A DNA stretch of 64,000 nucleotides, taken from Actinospineispora eucalypti. GTDB lineage: Bacteria > Actinomycetota > Actinomycetes > Mycobacteriales > Pseudonocardiaceae. Shown here one piece after another: positions 43,537-51,928 of the stretch. The notes below the pieces were generated by a model, which saw only the letters and a program-made list of their open reading frames with translations, searched no databases and was not told the origin of the DNA. The stretch lies in contig JACHMT010000001.1 in the NCBI GenBank assembly GCA_014208095.1, positions 1,736,001 through 1,800,000 on the forward strand, written 5' to 3'. Position numbers and translations under genes: made by a program. How positions within the stretch are numbered: position 1 is the first letter of the stretch; each line of letters starts with the position of its first letter.

Positions 43537-44151
43537 TTGACCATCGAGATTCGAGTGCTCCAGGCCTTGCGGCTGAAGGGCCGGGCCAAGGCCGACATGA
43601 TCGCGTCGGCTGCCGGGCTGTCCGAGGCGGAGGCTACCCCGGTGCTGGCCGCCGCGCAGGCCGCCGGGCACGCCGAGGAGGCCAAGGACCGGTTCAAGCT
43701 GACCCCGGACGGCCGGGCGCACCTGCGGGGGATGATCGCGCGGGAGCGGTCCGGGGTGGACCAGGACGCGCTCTCGGCGGCCTACCACGAGTTCGACACG
43801 CACAACAGCGCGTTCAAGCAGCTGGTCACCGACTGGCAGCTGAAGGACGGCGGGACCCCGAACGACCACACCGACGCCGACTACGACGCGAAGATCGTCG
43901 CGCGGCTGGGCGAGCTGCACACCGGGTTCGCGCCGCTGGTGGACCGGATCGTCGGCCTCGCGCCCCGGCTGGCGCACTACCCGCCCCGGTTCGCCGACGC
44001 GCTGGCCAAGGTGAGCGCCGGCGACCACGGCTGGCTGGCCCGGCCGCTGATCGACAGCTACCACACGGTCTGGTTCGAGCTGCACGAAGACCTGATCGGG
44101 CTGCTCGGGCTGTCCCGGGCCGAAGAGGCGGCCGCGGGGCGGGCCGAATGA
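43537..44151 (+). CDS. Winged-helix-like protein coupled to the short PPDK gene
   Basis: 204 residues. The first 60 residues (IRVLQALRLKGRAKADMIASA, EAEATPVLAAAQAAGHAEEA, FKLTPDGRAHLRGMI) look like a winged-helix DNA/RNA-binding domain; the rest is helical with HEFDTHNSAFKQLVTDWQLK. GAGGAGAGG precedes TTG 43537. It ends in ATGA overlap with the PPDK-like gene. I do not recognise a named family; by position it is a partner or regulator of the kinase. Confidence 0.72.
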   Translation: MTIEIRVLQALRLKGRAKADMIASAAGLSEAEATPVLAAAQAAGHAEEAKDRFKLTPDGRAHLRGMIARERSGVDQDALSAAYHEFDTHNSAFKQLVTDWQLKDGGTPNDHTDADYDAKIVARLGELHTGFAPLVDRIVGLAPRLAHYPPRFADALAKVSAGDHGWLARPLIDSYHTVWFELHEDLIGLLGLSRAEEAAAGRAE

Positions 44152-45632
44152 CCGCTACGTCCCAGCCGTCGCTGCTGGCCCTGGACGGCCGGACCGGCGC
44201 GGACCGGGTGCTGCTGGGTGGCAAGGCGGCCAGCGTCGAGCGGATGCGCCGGCTGGAGATCGACGTCCCGCCGGCGTTCGTGCTGACCACGGCGGTGTGC
44301 CGGCGGTTCTACGACCCGGCGGACGGCGACGGTTCGGTGCCTTCCGACGTGTGGGCCGAGGTGCCGGCGGCGGTGGCCGAGCTGGGCCGGGTCACCGGGC
44401 GCACCTTCGGCTCGGGCGATCGTCCGCTGCTGGTCTCGGTGCGGTCGGGTGCGGCGGTCAGCATGCCCGGGATGATGGACACGGTGCTCAACCTGGGCAT
44501 GACCGAGGCGGTGCGCGACGCCCTCGCGGCGGAGTCCGGCGACCCGGAGTACGCGTCGGACGTGTGGCGGCGGTTCCACGAGCAGTTCGAGAAGGTGGTG
44601 GGCGAGCCCGCGCCGGCCGACCCGTGGGCGCAGCTGCGGCTGGCCGTGGCGGCGGTGTTCCGGTCCTGGCAGTCGACGCGGGCTCGCGCGTATCGGCGTG
44701 ACCGGGGCATCCCGGAGGACGGCGGCACCGCGGTGACGGTGCAGGCCATGGTGTTCGGCAACGTGGACGACCGGTCCGGCACCGGCGTGCTGTTCAGCCG
44801 GGACCCGCTGGGCGGCGGCGCCGAGGTGTACGGCGAGTGGCTGCCCCGGGGCCAGGGCGAGGACGTGGTCTCCGGGCGGATGGACGCGCTGCCGCTGGCC
44901 GAGCTGGCCGGGTCCATGCCCGAGGTGCACGCCGCGCTGATGGACGCCACGAGGCGGCTCGAGCTGGACGGCCGGGACGTGCAGGACATCGAGTTCACCG
45001 TGGAGCGCGGCCGGTTGTGGCTGCTGCAGACGCGGGCGGCGAAGCGGGCGCCGGAGTCGGCCGTGCGGCACGCGGTTTCCTTCGTCCGGGAGGGCCTGAT
45101 CACCCCGGCCGAGGCGCTGGACCGGGTGACCGCGGAGCAGGTGGAGACGCTGCTCAAGCCCCGGGTGGACGCCCGCGCGGCCCGTTCGGCGGCTGTCCTG
45201 GCGACCGGGAAACCGGCCTGTCCCGGCGTCGCGGTCGGCACCGTGGTGACCGACGCCGACGACGCACAGGACCAGGCCGACGAGGGCGTCGACGTGGTGC
45301 TCGCCCGCCCCACCACCGACCCGGACGACGTGCCCGGCATGTCGGTGTGCACCGCCGTGGTCACCGAGCTGGGCGGGTCCACCTCGCACGCCGCCGTGGT
45401 GTGCCGCGAGCTGGGTGTGCCCTGCGTGGTGGGTACGGGCGCGGGCACGGTCACCTCGCTCGGCGGCCGGGTGGTGACGGTGGACGGCACCGCCGGCGTG
45501 ATCTACGACGGCGCGCTGCCGACCGCTTCACCTGCCTCGTCGAGCGATCCCGACCTGGCTCAGCTGACCGAATGGGCGCGGGCCGAGACCGGCAAGGACG
45601 GGTCGTTGGCGGAGCTCCTGCGGGCTCGCTGA
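44148..45632 (+). CDS. Short pyruvate-phosphate-dikinase-like protein lacking the PEP/pyruvate barrel
   Basis: 494 residues against about 870 for a complete PPDK. Present: the N-terminal nucleotide-binding part (LLGGKAASVERMRRLE, SVRSGAAVSMPGMMDTVLNLG, SRDPLGGGAEVYGEW) and the central phosphohistidine domain with GGSTSHAAVVCRELGVPCVVG (H414). Missing: the C-terminal TIM barrel that binds pyruvate/PEP. It ends before that domain with no remnant. It could phosphorylate its own His and pass the phosphate to another protein, or act with the coupled winged-helix protein. Followed by inverted-repeat copy E. Confidence 0.82.
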   Translation: MTATSQPSLLALDGRTGADRVLLGGKAASVERMRRLEIDVPPAFVLTTAVCRRFYDPADGDGSVPSDVWAEVPAAVAELGRVTGRTFGSGDRPLLVSVRSGAAVSMPGMMDTVLNLGMTEAVRDALAAESGDPEYASDVWRRFHEQFEKVVGEPAPADPWAQLRLAVAAVFRSWQSTRARAYRRDRGIPEDGGTAVTVQAMVFGNVDDRSGTGVLFSRDPLGGGAEVYGEWLPRGQGEDVVSGRMDALPLAELAGSMPEVHAALMDATRRLELDGRDVQDIEFTVERGRLWLLQTRAAKRAPESAVRHAVSFVREGLITPAEALDRVTAEQVETLLKPRVDARAARSAAVLATGKPACPGVAVGTVVTDADDAQDQADEGVDVVLARPTTDPDDVPGMSVCTAVVTELGGSTSHAAVVCRELGVPCVVGTGAGTVTSLGGRVVTVDGTAGVIYDGALPTASPASSSDPDLAQLTEWARAETGKDGSLAELLRAR

Positions 45633-46256
45633 GGGTTTCGGGCGGCGGTTCAAAGACCGGCTTGGACGGCGCCGGCCGGGGTGGTCCGCCGCGACTTGGC
45701 CCGGCCGGTTGCGGCTCGTTCCTGGCGCGGGCTCGGGTGGTCTGCCGTGGCCGGGGTGCCGCCCATTGCGATTCCGTGTGGTGCGGTTCAGGGATTGGCT
45801 TGGACGGCTCGGCGTGGGCTGGTCTGCCGCGGCTGGGGTGGGGCCGGTTGCGTTCTCTTGCGGCGCGATTGTCACTTCCGTTTCGTGAGGGGAACATGGT
45901 GGGGGTTGTCGGAAGATCGAACCCCTATGGTGTCTCCCTTGCGCAACCAGAGTGACGAATGGTGCGGTTCCGGCGCCTGTTTCATGGTCATCAGGACATA
46001 GCGGTCGTTTTCCGGGCCGCCAGGCGACCCTGGTGTCCTGATGACCATGAAATTAATGATCATCAGGCGCTCAGCGCGGTTTCGGACGGCCGAAACAACC
46101 GTGAGTGCCTGCTGATCATGAAAACGCAACGGCCGGCGAGCCGCGGCAGACCACTCGAGCCGCGCCACGAACGAGCCGCAACGGCCGCGCCCCAGCCGCG
46201 GCAGACCAGCCCACGCCGAGCCGTCCAAGCGGATCTTTGAACCGCCGCCCGAAACC
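45633..46256. repeat. Long inverted-repeat element, copy E (largest)
   Basis: The gap between the stop of the PPDK-like gene and the stop of the FAD oxidoreductase is one inverted repeat: GGGTTTCGGGCGGCGGTTCA on the left and its exact reverse complement on the right. It has an internal partial duplication of the arm (about 45790-45850), a segment shared with copy D, and a central hairpin ATGGTCATCAGGACA/TGTCCTGATGACCAT. The termini touch both stop codons. Confidence 0.85.
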
Positions 46257-47591
46257 CTAAAGAGCCCCGAGCAACTCCCGAGCCGCCCGCTCCCCGGAAG
46301 CGCTCGCGGTGTTCAGGCTGGAAACGCAGAAGTAATCCCCGGCCAGCCGCACCCGCCGGTCCCCGGCGGACCGCGACTGGAATGAACGCATCGCGGTCCA
46401 GTAACCGGGGCGGGACTGCATGACACATGGGTGCGCCCGGGTCACGTGAGTGAACTCGGCGTGGTCGGCCAGCCCGGGGACCAGCGGTTCGGCGGCCTCG
46501 ATCAGGGTCTTGGCGACCAGTTCGTCGTCCTGTTCGTACAGCTCGCGGCACCAGTCCGAGGAGGGGTAGAGGCCGACGCTGCCCTTCCCGGCCGGCGCCC
46601 GGCCGGGCACCTTGTTGTGCTCCAGTGCGATCGCCAGCAGGCGTGGGTAGTCGCGCGCGGGCGGGAAGATGTAGCAGGACCGGATGTCCGGCGCCACGTC
46701 CACCGCGACGTTGCAGACGGTGATGTACGAGTAGGCCACCTCGTTGGCCAGGAACTCCCGCCGCTGGGCGTCCAGGCCGGTGTGGATCTCCGCGGTGACC
46801 CCGGCGGGGCAGGCCAGGACCGCGCCGGCGAACGACTCGGTGTGCTCACCGGTGGCGTCCCGCCAGGTCAGCTCCACCTCGTCCGGCCGCTCCTCGACCG
46901 AGCAAACGGTCGCGCCCAGCCGGGTGTCGAACTCGCGGCTGACCAGCTCGGCGTAGGACCGCATGCCGCCGCGGAACGCGACGAACCGCTCGCCGGTCAT
47001 GAACGCGCCGAACACGTACAGCAGGTCCACCGCCGACACGTCCGCCGAGGGGCAGCCGACCAGCGCGCGCACGCACGGGTCGCCCAGGTAGTCGAACAGC
47101 TCCTCGCCCAGCCGCGCGCGGCCGTACTCCTCGGCCGACAGGTGGTCCAGTTCGCACAGCAGTGACAGATCCTCGACGGAGGCCTTCTTGCGGTACCGGA
47201 CCAGGTCCGCCGCCAGCCGTAGCAGCCCCAGCTTGGCCCGCGCGGAGACCAGCTCGGTGCGCAGCCCGTCGCGCACCAGCCGGGCCGAGTCCAGGTAGTG
47301 CACCCGGCCGTCCCGGCCGGGGAAGCCGAGCACCCCGGAAGCCGGGACGATCTCCGAACCCAGCCCGGCCTGCTCCGCGATGCCGAGGATGCTGCGGTAG
47401 CTCCGGGCCATCACACTCGGCCCTTCCTCGATCATGAATCCGTCCCGGACCACGGTGCGCATCCGCCCGCCGACCTGGTCGTTCCGCTCGAACAGGCGCA
47501 CCTGGTGGCCGGCCCGCCGCAGGCGGAACGCGGCGGCCAACCCGGCCGCACCGGATCCCACGACGGCTACCGGCAGCCCAGAAGTGTCCAT
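46257..47591 (-). CDS. FAD-dependent amine-oxidase/phytoene-desaturase-like oxidoreductase
   Basis: 444 residues. Dinucleotide-binding motif [21 protein letters not shown] with VGGRM, then a long central domain and C-terminal [25 protein letters not shown], the second FAD-binding motif. Closest by pattern to the protoporphyrinogen-oxidase/phytoene-desaturase-like proteins. It is followed (upstream on this strand) by a TetR gene with only 9 bp between, so the two form an operon. Substrate unknown. Confidence 0.82.
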   Translation of the reverse strand: MDTSGLPVAVVGSGAAGLAAAFRLRRAGHQVRLFERNDQVGGRMRTVVRDGFMIEEGPSVMARSYRSILGIAEQAGLGSEIVPASGVLGFPGRDGRVHYLDSARLVRDGLRTELVSARAKLGLLRLAADLVRYRKKASVEDLSLLCELDHLSAEEYGRARLGEELFDYLGDPCVRALVGCPSADVSAVDLLYVFGAFMTGERFVAFRGGMRSYAELVSREFDTRLGATVCSVEERPDEVELTWRDATGEHTESFAGAVLACPAGVTAEIHTGLDAQRREFLANEVAYSYITVCNVAVDVAPDIRSCYIFPPARDYPRLLAIALEHNKVPGRAPAGKGSVGLYPSSDWCRELYEQDDELVAKTLIEAAEPLVPGLADHAEFTHVTRAHPCVMQSRPGYWTAMRSFQSRSAGDRRVRLAGDYFCVSSLNTASASGERAARELLGAL

Positions 47592-47600
47592 CGTGCCATT

Positions 47601-48242
47601 TTAAACCGAACGCTGTCCGGAAACCAGGGATCCGTTCAACAGCATGCGTAACGCACCGAGCACCTGGCGGATCCGTTCCGGCGGGGACTGGAAGCCGGAG
47701 TCCAGGGCCAGCCCCCAGACCAGGTCCACCAGCACCTGGGCGACGTCCGCCGGCACCAGCTCGGGATTCAGCTCGCCGCGCCGCAGCCCGGTCTCGACGC
47801 ACTCGACGAAGTACTGCCTGACCTGGTTGAACTGCCGCCGAGACTGCTCCCGCAGCTCCCGGTGGTGCACCGCGTCCAGGGTCGAGGTGACCCAGAACCG
47901 CACGAAGGTGTTGTCCGTGTCGTTGACCCGGATCGCGGCCTCGAACAGGCCGTAGATGCGCTCGGTGGCCGGGCGGTCCGGGCCGGGCACTCCGGCCATG
48001 ATCTCGGTCAGCGCCTCCTGCTGGATGGACCGGAACGCGGCGCGGTGCAGCTCGATCTTGTTCGAGTAGTAGTTGGCGATCGCGTTGCGGGTCAGCCCGG
48101 CCTCCCGGGCGATCTCCTCCATGGTCGCGCGGTCGAAACCGGTCGCGCTGAACACGTTGCGGGCCGCGCGCAGGATGCGCTCCCGGGTCGCCGCCCCGTC
48201 CGCCCCCGGCGGTCGGCCCCGCCGCGCCTGGGTCTCGGTCAT
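47601..48242 (-). CDS. TetR-family regulator
   Basis: 213 residues. N-terminal HTH (RERILRAARNVFSATGFDRATMEEIAREAG, then LTRNAIANYYSNKIEL in the recognition helix) and a C-terminal helical domain. It is first in the operon with the FAD oxidoreductase, 9 bp apart, so it probably regulates it, and is divergent from the patatin gene. Confidence 0.86.
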   Translation of the reverse strand: MTETQARRGRPPGADGAATRERILRAARNVFSATGFDRATMEEIAREAGLTRNAIANYYSNKIELHRAAFRSIQQEALTEIMAGVPGPDRPATERIYGLFEAAIRVNDTDNTFVRFWVTSTLDAVHHRELREQSRRQFNQVRQYFVECVETGLRRGELNPELVPADVAQVLVDLVWGLALDSGFQSPPERIRQVLGALRMLLNGSLVSGQRSV

Positions 48243-48266
48243 GCCCCAAACCCTACGTGTGGTGGG

Positions 48267-49280
48267 ATGCGGGGCGTGGCTGGTGGATCATTGGTGGCGG
48301 ACCTGGTGCTCTCCGGTGGCGGGGTCAAGGGCATCGCACTGGCCGGCGCGGTTGCCGCGCTGACCGACGCCGGGTACCGGCCGTGGCGGGTGTCCGGGAC
48401 GTCCGCCGGGGCGATCGTCGGGGCGCTGGTCGCGGCCGGGTTGACCGGCGACACGCTGTCCGAGACCGCGATGCGGATGGATTACGAGAAGTTCGCCGAC
48501 CGGGTGCCGCTGGATAGGATCCCGCTGGTCGGCACCGGCCTGGCGCTGCTCGCCGACGACGGCCTCTACCGGGGCGACTACGCCCGCGAGTGGGTGGCCC
48601 GGGAACTGGCCGAACTGGGCGTGCACACCTTCGGTGACCTGCGGCTGGACGACGACCAGCTGCCGCCCGAGCAGCGCTACCGGCTGGTGGTGACCTGCGC
48701 GGACGTCACGCTGGGCCGGCAGATCCGGCTGCCCTGGGACTTCCGGGCGGTGTACGGGCTGGACCCGGACCGCCAGTCGGTGGCCGACGCGGTGCGCGCG
48801 TCGATGTCGCTGCCACTGCTGTTCCGCCCGGTGACGCTGACCAACCCGGACACCGGGCGGCGGTCCACCGTGGTGGACGGCGGGGTGGTGTCCAACTTCC
48901 CGATCGACTCCCTGGACCGCACGGACGGGAAGCCGCCGCGCTGGCCGACCTTCGGCATCACGCTGCTGCCGGACATCCCGGGCGGGGACAACGGCCTGCT
49001 GCCCGGCTGGCTGAGCCGGATCATTCCCGCCCCGGTGCGCCTGCTGGAACGGGTGGTGACCACCGCCGTGATCGGCCGCGACCAGGCCTACCAGCACAAG
49101 CCCTGGGTGGAGGCGCGCACCATCGCGGTGAACTCCACCGCCGCCGGGTTCACCGACTTCAACATCACGCCCGAACAGGTTCGCGCGCTGCACGACGACG
49201 GCTACGCGGCGGCCGAGCACTTCCTCGCCGGCTGGAACTGGCGGACCTACCTGGACCGGTTCCGCGTCCACCCCGCCTAG
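48267..49280 (+). CDS. Patatin-like phospholipase
   Basis: 337 residues. LVLSGGGVKGIALAGAVAAL is the glycine-rich oxyanion loop, GTSAG the nucleophile elbow (Ser) and VDGGVVSNFPID the catalytic Asp motif (DGG). This is the complete patatin Ser-Asp dyad. It hydrolyses acyl esters of phospholipids. No signal peptide. Divergent from the TetR gene. Its stop codon (TAG) is part of the TAGACT -10 box of the next gene. Confidence 0.88.
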   Translation: MRGVAGGSLVADLVLSGGGVKGIALAGAVAALTDAGYRPWRVSGTSAGAIVGALVAAGLTGDTLSETAMRMDYEKFADRVPLDRIPLVGTGLALLADDGLYRGDYAREWVARELAELGVHTFGDLRLDDDQLPPEQRYRLVVTCADVTLGRQIRLPWDFRAVYGLDPDRQSVADAVRASMSLPLLFRPVTLTNPDTGRRSTVVDGGVVSNFPIDSLDRTDGKPPRWPTFGITLLPDIPGGDNGLLPGWLSRIIPAPVRLLERVVTTAVIGRDQAYQHKPWVEARTIAVNSTAAGFTDFNITPEQVRALHDDGYAAAEHFLAGWNWRTYLDRFRVHPA

Positions 49281-49291
49281 ACTCGCCATCC

Positions 49292-50260
49292 GTGCCCGTT
49301 CCCCTGGTGATCGACACCGATACCGCCCAGGACGACTGCATCGCGTTGCTGGTCGGCCTGCTCGACCCGGCGGCCGACCTGCGGGCGATCACCATGGTGG
49401 CCGGCAACCTGGGCTTCGACCAGCAGGTGCGCAACGCCTTCGCCACGCTGTTCGTGGCCGGCCGGCTCGGCGAGGTGCCGGTGCACCTGGGCGCGCGCCG
49501 GCCGCTGGTGCGCGAGGCGGTGGACGCCTCGGACGTGCACGGTGACGGCACCGGCGGCCTGGCCGCCGAGCTGGCCGCCCGCCACCCGTCGTTGGCGGCC
49601 GCCGCGCCGGCCGCCGAGCACGCCGTGGACGCGCTGATCCGGCTGGCCGCCGAGCACTCCGGTGAGCTGTCCGTGGTGGCGATCGGCCCGCTGACCAACA
49701 TCGCGCTGGCCATGCTCAAGGACCCGGAGTTCGTGGGCAACGTGCGCAAGCTGTACGTGATGGGCGGCTCCAACAACGGCCGGGGCAACATCACCGCCGC
49801 CGCCGAGTTCAACTTCTACGTGGACCCGGAGGCGGCGCGGGCGGTGTTCCGGGCCGGGTTCGACGTGGTGGTGCTGCCCTGGGACCCGGTGACGCTGCGC
49901 GACGCGGTGTTCGACCAGCCGGTGCTGGACCGGATCGCCGCGCTGGACACCCCGCTGGCCCGCTTCTTCACCCGGGTGTGCGCGGCCACGCTGGAGTTCG
50001 ACCGCCGGGTGGGCATCGACGGCACCACCCACCCCGACTCGCTCACCGCCGCGCTGGCCCTGCACCCCGAGCTGGTCACCTCGGCCGGGCGCTACCACGT
50101 CGACGTGGAAACCGCCGGCGAACTGACCAGGGGATACTCCGCCATGTCCTGGGGCGTCCACACCCTCGAACCCAACGCCACGGTGATCGAAAAAGCCGAC
50201 GCCCCCGCCTTCCGCCACTACCTCCGCACCCTCCTCTCCCGCGAGTCGGCGGTTTCGTAA
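49292..50260 (+). CDS. Nucleoside hydrolase
   Basis: 322 residues. N-terminal VIDTDTAQDDCIALL is the metal-binding DTDxxxDD motif of inosine/uridine-preferring hydrolases, with GPLTNIALAM and MGGSNNGRGNITAAAEFNF downstream and RYHVDVE near the end. It splits nucleosides to ribose and base in purine/pyrimidine salvage. GTG 49292 has TAGACT 8 nt upstream (leaderless). Its -10 box overlaps the patatin stop codon. Confidence 0.9.
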   Translation: MPVPLVIDTDTAQDDCIALLVGLLDPAADLRAITMVAGNLGFDQQVRNAFATLFVAGRLGEVPVHLGARRPLVREAVDASDVHGDGTGGLAAELAARHPSLAAAAPAAEHAVDALIRLAAEHSGELSVVAIGPLTNIALAMLKDPEFVGNVRKLYVMGGSNNGRGNITAAAEFNFYVDPEAARAVFRAGFDVVVLPWDPVTLRDAVFDQPVLDRIAALDTPLARFFTRVCAATLEFDRRVGIDGTTHPDSLTAALALHPELVTSAGRYHVDVETAGELTRGYSAMSWGVHTLEPNATVIEKADAPAFRHYLRTLLSRESAVS

Positions 50261-50287
50261 GCGCGACTCGGCGGTTCCATCAGAGGT

Positions 50288-50340
50288 TTGACATGCAGCC
50301 ATGCGGCTGCCTATGCTGCAAAAGGCAGCCAGAAGGCTGC
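50288..50340 (+). promoter_or_regulatory. ArsR promoter with two identical operator dyads
   Basis: TTGACA (50288-50293), 18-bp spacer, TATGCT (50312-50317). GCAGCC-N4-GGCTGC occurs at 50295-50310 (in the spacer) and again at 50325-50340 (after the -10 box), exactly 30 bp apart, three helical turns. Confidence 0.75.
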
Positions 50341-50358
50341 ACTTCAGAGGAGAAGGCG

Positions 50359-51177
50359 ATGGACGAGGTGTTCAAGGCGCTGGCCGACCCCAGCCGGCGC
50401 CGGCTGCTGGACAGCCTGAACGCCCGCAACGGGCAGACCCTGCGCGAGCTGTGCGCGGGGCTGGACATGGCCCGGCAGTCGGTCAGCAAGCACCTCGCGC
50501 TGCTGGAGGCGGCGAACCTGGTCACCACCGCGCGACGGGGTCGGGAAAAGCTGCACTACCTGAACCCGGAGCCGATCAACGCCATCTCCGATCGCTGGAT
50601 CAACCAGTACCACCGGGGGCGGATTCAAGCCCTCGCCGACCTCAAGACCGCCCTGGAGGCACCAGCCATGACCGGCCAGCCGGAGTTCGTCTACACCACC
50701 TACATCAACACCAGCCCGGAGAAGCTCTGGCAGGCTCTGACCGAGCCGTCGTTCACCCGCCGCTACTGGGGCGAGAACGAGTTCGAGACCGACTGGAAGC
50801 CTGGTTCACCGATGACCTGGCTGAACAAGGGCGTGCGGATCAGCGACCCCCGGCAGCGGGTGCTCGAGGCCGACCCCTACCGGCGGCTGGCGTTCACCTG
50901 GCACGTGGTGACCCCGGAGTTCGCCAAGTCGGTGGAGATCGAGGACGAGGTACGGGAGAAGCTGGCCGCCGAACCGATCTCCAAGGTCAGCTTCGACATC
51001 GAGCCGGTCGGCGAGCTGGTCAAGCTGACCGTGGTGCACGACGGGTTCGAGCCGGGCAGCACCATGTTGGAGATGGTCGGCACCGGCTGGCCGCACCTGC
51101 TCTCCGACCTCAAGACGCTGATGGAGACGGGGGAGACCCTGCCGGAGATCGACTGGGCGGCGGCGTCGGCCGGGTGA
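50359..51177 (+). CDS. ArsR-type HTH fused to an AHSA1/START-like domain
   Basis: 272 residues. Residues 1-90: FKALADPSRRRLLDSLNARNG, MARQSVSKHLALLEAANLV and REKLHYLNPEP form an ArsR winged helix without an obvious Cys metal site. Residues about 108-265 are an AHSA1 (SRPBCC) domain: TYINTSPEKLWQALTEPSFTRRYW, and LLSDLKTLMETG. Such fusions are known in actinobacteria; the START-like pocket may bind a hydrophobic effector. ATG 50359 is chosen because the HTH begins there. The promoter carries two operator dyads, so autoregulation is likely. Confidence 0.88.
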   Translation: MDEVFKALADPSRRRLLDSLNARNGQTLRELCAGLDMARQSVSKHLALLEAANLVTTARRGREKLHYLNPEPINAISDRWINQYHRGRIQALADLKTALEAPAMTGQPEFVYTTYINTSPEKLWQALTEPSFTRRYWGENEFETDWKPGSPMTWLNKGVRISDPRQRVLEADPYRRLAFTWHVVTPEFAKSVEIEDEVREKLAAEPISKVSFDIEPVGELVKLTVVHDGFEPGSTMLEMVGTGWPHLLSDLKTLMETGETLPEIDWAAASAG

Positions 51178-51253
51178 GCCCCGGCCGACTGACCAGAACG
51201 GCCACGCCCACCGCCAGCCAGGCCGCGCCGAGCGCGATGCGATTGAGGCCCAT
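51110..51253 (-). pseudogene. Possible 5' remnant of a membrane protein gene
   Basis: The reverse frame from ATG 51253 starts MGLNRIALGAAWLAVGVAV, which looks like the first membrane helix of a multi-span DUF4267-like protein, then runs only 47 residues into the ArsR-AHSA1 coding sequence. The expected following helices are absent. Weak evidence. Confidence 0.25.
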
Positions 51254-51322
51254 GGTGCGTTGCGGCTGGTCCGCGACGGCTGGCGGCATGCCTGGGATTC
51301 TGCCGTCGAAGATCCCGTCCCG

Positions 51323-51709
51323 TCAGGGGTGGCGACCGGCGAGGACGCAGAACTCGTTCCCCTCCGGGTCGGCCATGACGATCCAACTCTGATCGCCCTG
51401 GCCGACGTCGGCGAGCCGCGCACCCAGGTCGAGCAGGCGGCGCACCTCCTGGGCCTGGTCCCGGTCGGTCGGGCTGAGGTCGAGGTGGAGCCGGTTCTTG
51501 ACGGCCTTGCCCTCCGGCACGCGCGCGAAGGCCAACGTGGGCGGCACCGGGCCGGGGCGGCTCCGGCCCTCCGGCACCTCGGGGGAGCCGATCGTGACGA
51601 ACCCGTCCTCTTCGCCCCGCACCTCGTAGTCGAGTACCGAGCACCAGAACCGGGCGAGCCCGTCGGGATCGGCGCAGTCGATCCCCAGCTCGGTGAACTT
51701 GCTGGCCAT
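51323..51709 (-). CDS. Glyoxalase/VOC-family small protein
   Basis: 128 residues. FTELGIDCADPDGLARFWCSVLD and a C-terminal WIVMADPEGNEFCVL are the two beta-alpha-beta-beta-beta halves of a glyoxalase-like VOC domain. The His/Glu metal ligands are only partly conserved, as in the binding-type VOC proteins (bleomycin-resistance-like). Alone on its strand between the ArsR fusion and the L36 gene. Substrate unknown. Confidence 0.82.
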   Translation of the reverse strand: MASKFTELGIDCADPDGLARFWCSVLDYEVRGEEDGFVTIGSPEVPEGRSRPGPVPPTLAFARVPEGKAVKNRLHLDLSPTDRDQAQEVRRLLDLGARLADVGQGDQSWIVMADPEGNEFCVLAGRHP

Positions 51710-51768
51710 GCTCGGGACGGTAGTGGCGGCGAGCCGGGAGCGGGCTCACCGACTCGCCGCCGTGGGGA

Positions 51769-51891
51769 TCAGCCCTGGCGGGCCTTGAAGCGGGGGTTCT
51801 TCTTGTTGATCACGTAGACGCGGCCGCGGCGGCGGACCACCTGCGAACCGGGCTTGCTCTTCAGCGAGCGGAGCGAGTTGCGCACCTTCAT
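51769..51891 (-). CDS. rpmJ: 50S ribosomal protein L36, zinc-independent (C-minus) paralogue
   Basis: 40 residues: [20 protein letters not shown], then [20 protein letters not shown]. Ribosomal protein L36 with the Cys/His zinc ligands of the C-plus form absent. Such copies replace the zinc-binding form during zinc starvation. A Zur-like dyad (51906-51928) sits 15 bp upstream, consistent with zinc-dependent repression. The ORF is below the usual length cut-off. Confidence 0.88.
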   Translation of the reverse strand: MKVRNSLRSLKSKPGSQVVRRRGRVYVINKKNPRFKARQG

Positions 51892-51905
51892 GACGCGGAG
51901 CTTAC

Positions 51906-51928
51906 ATGATAATGGAAGTCGTTATCAT
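51906..51928. promoter_or_regulatory. Zur-like dyad upstream of L36
   Basis: ATGATAA and TTATCAT arms with a 9-bp spacer, in the promoter of the C-minus L36 gene. Matches the TGATAAT...TTATCA style of actinobacterial Zur boxes. It overlaps the stop codon of the LysR gene. Confidence 0.65.

Noticed and set aside
46063..46551. Arg-rich ORFs in the 45.6-46.3 kb gap
   Set aside because: They lie on inverted-repeat arms, so mirrored frames are expected, and they show no conserved motif.
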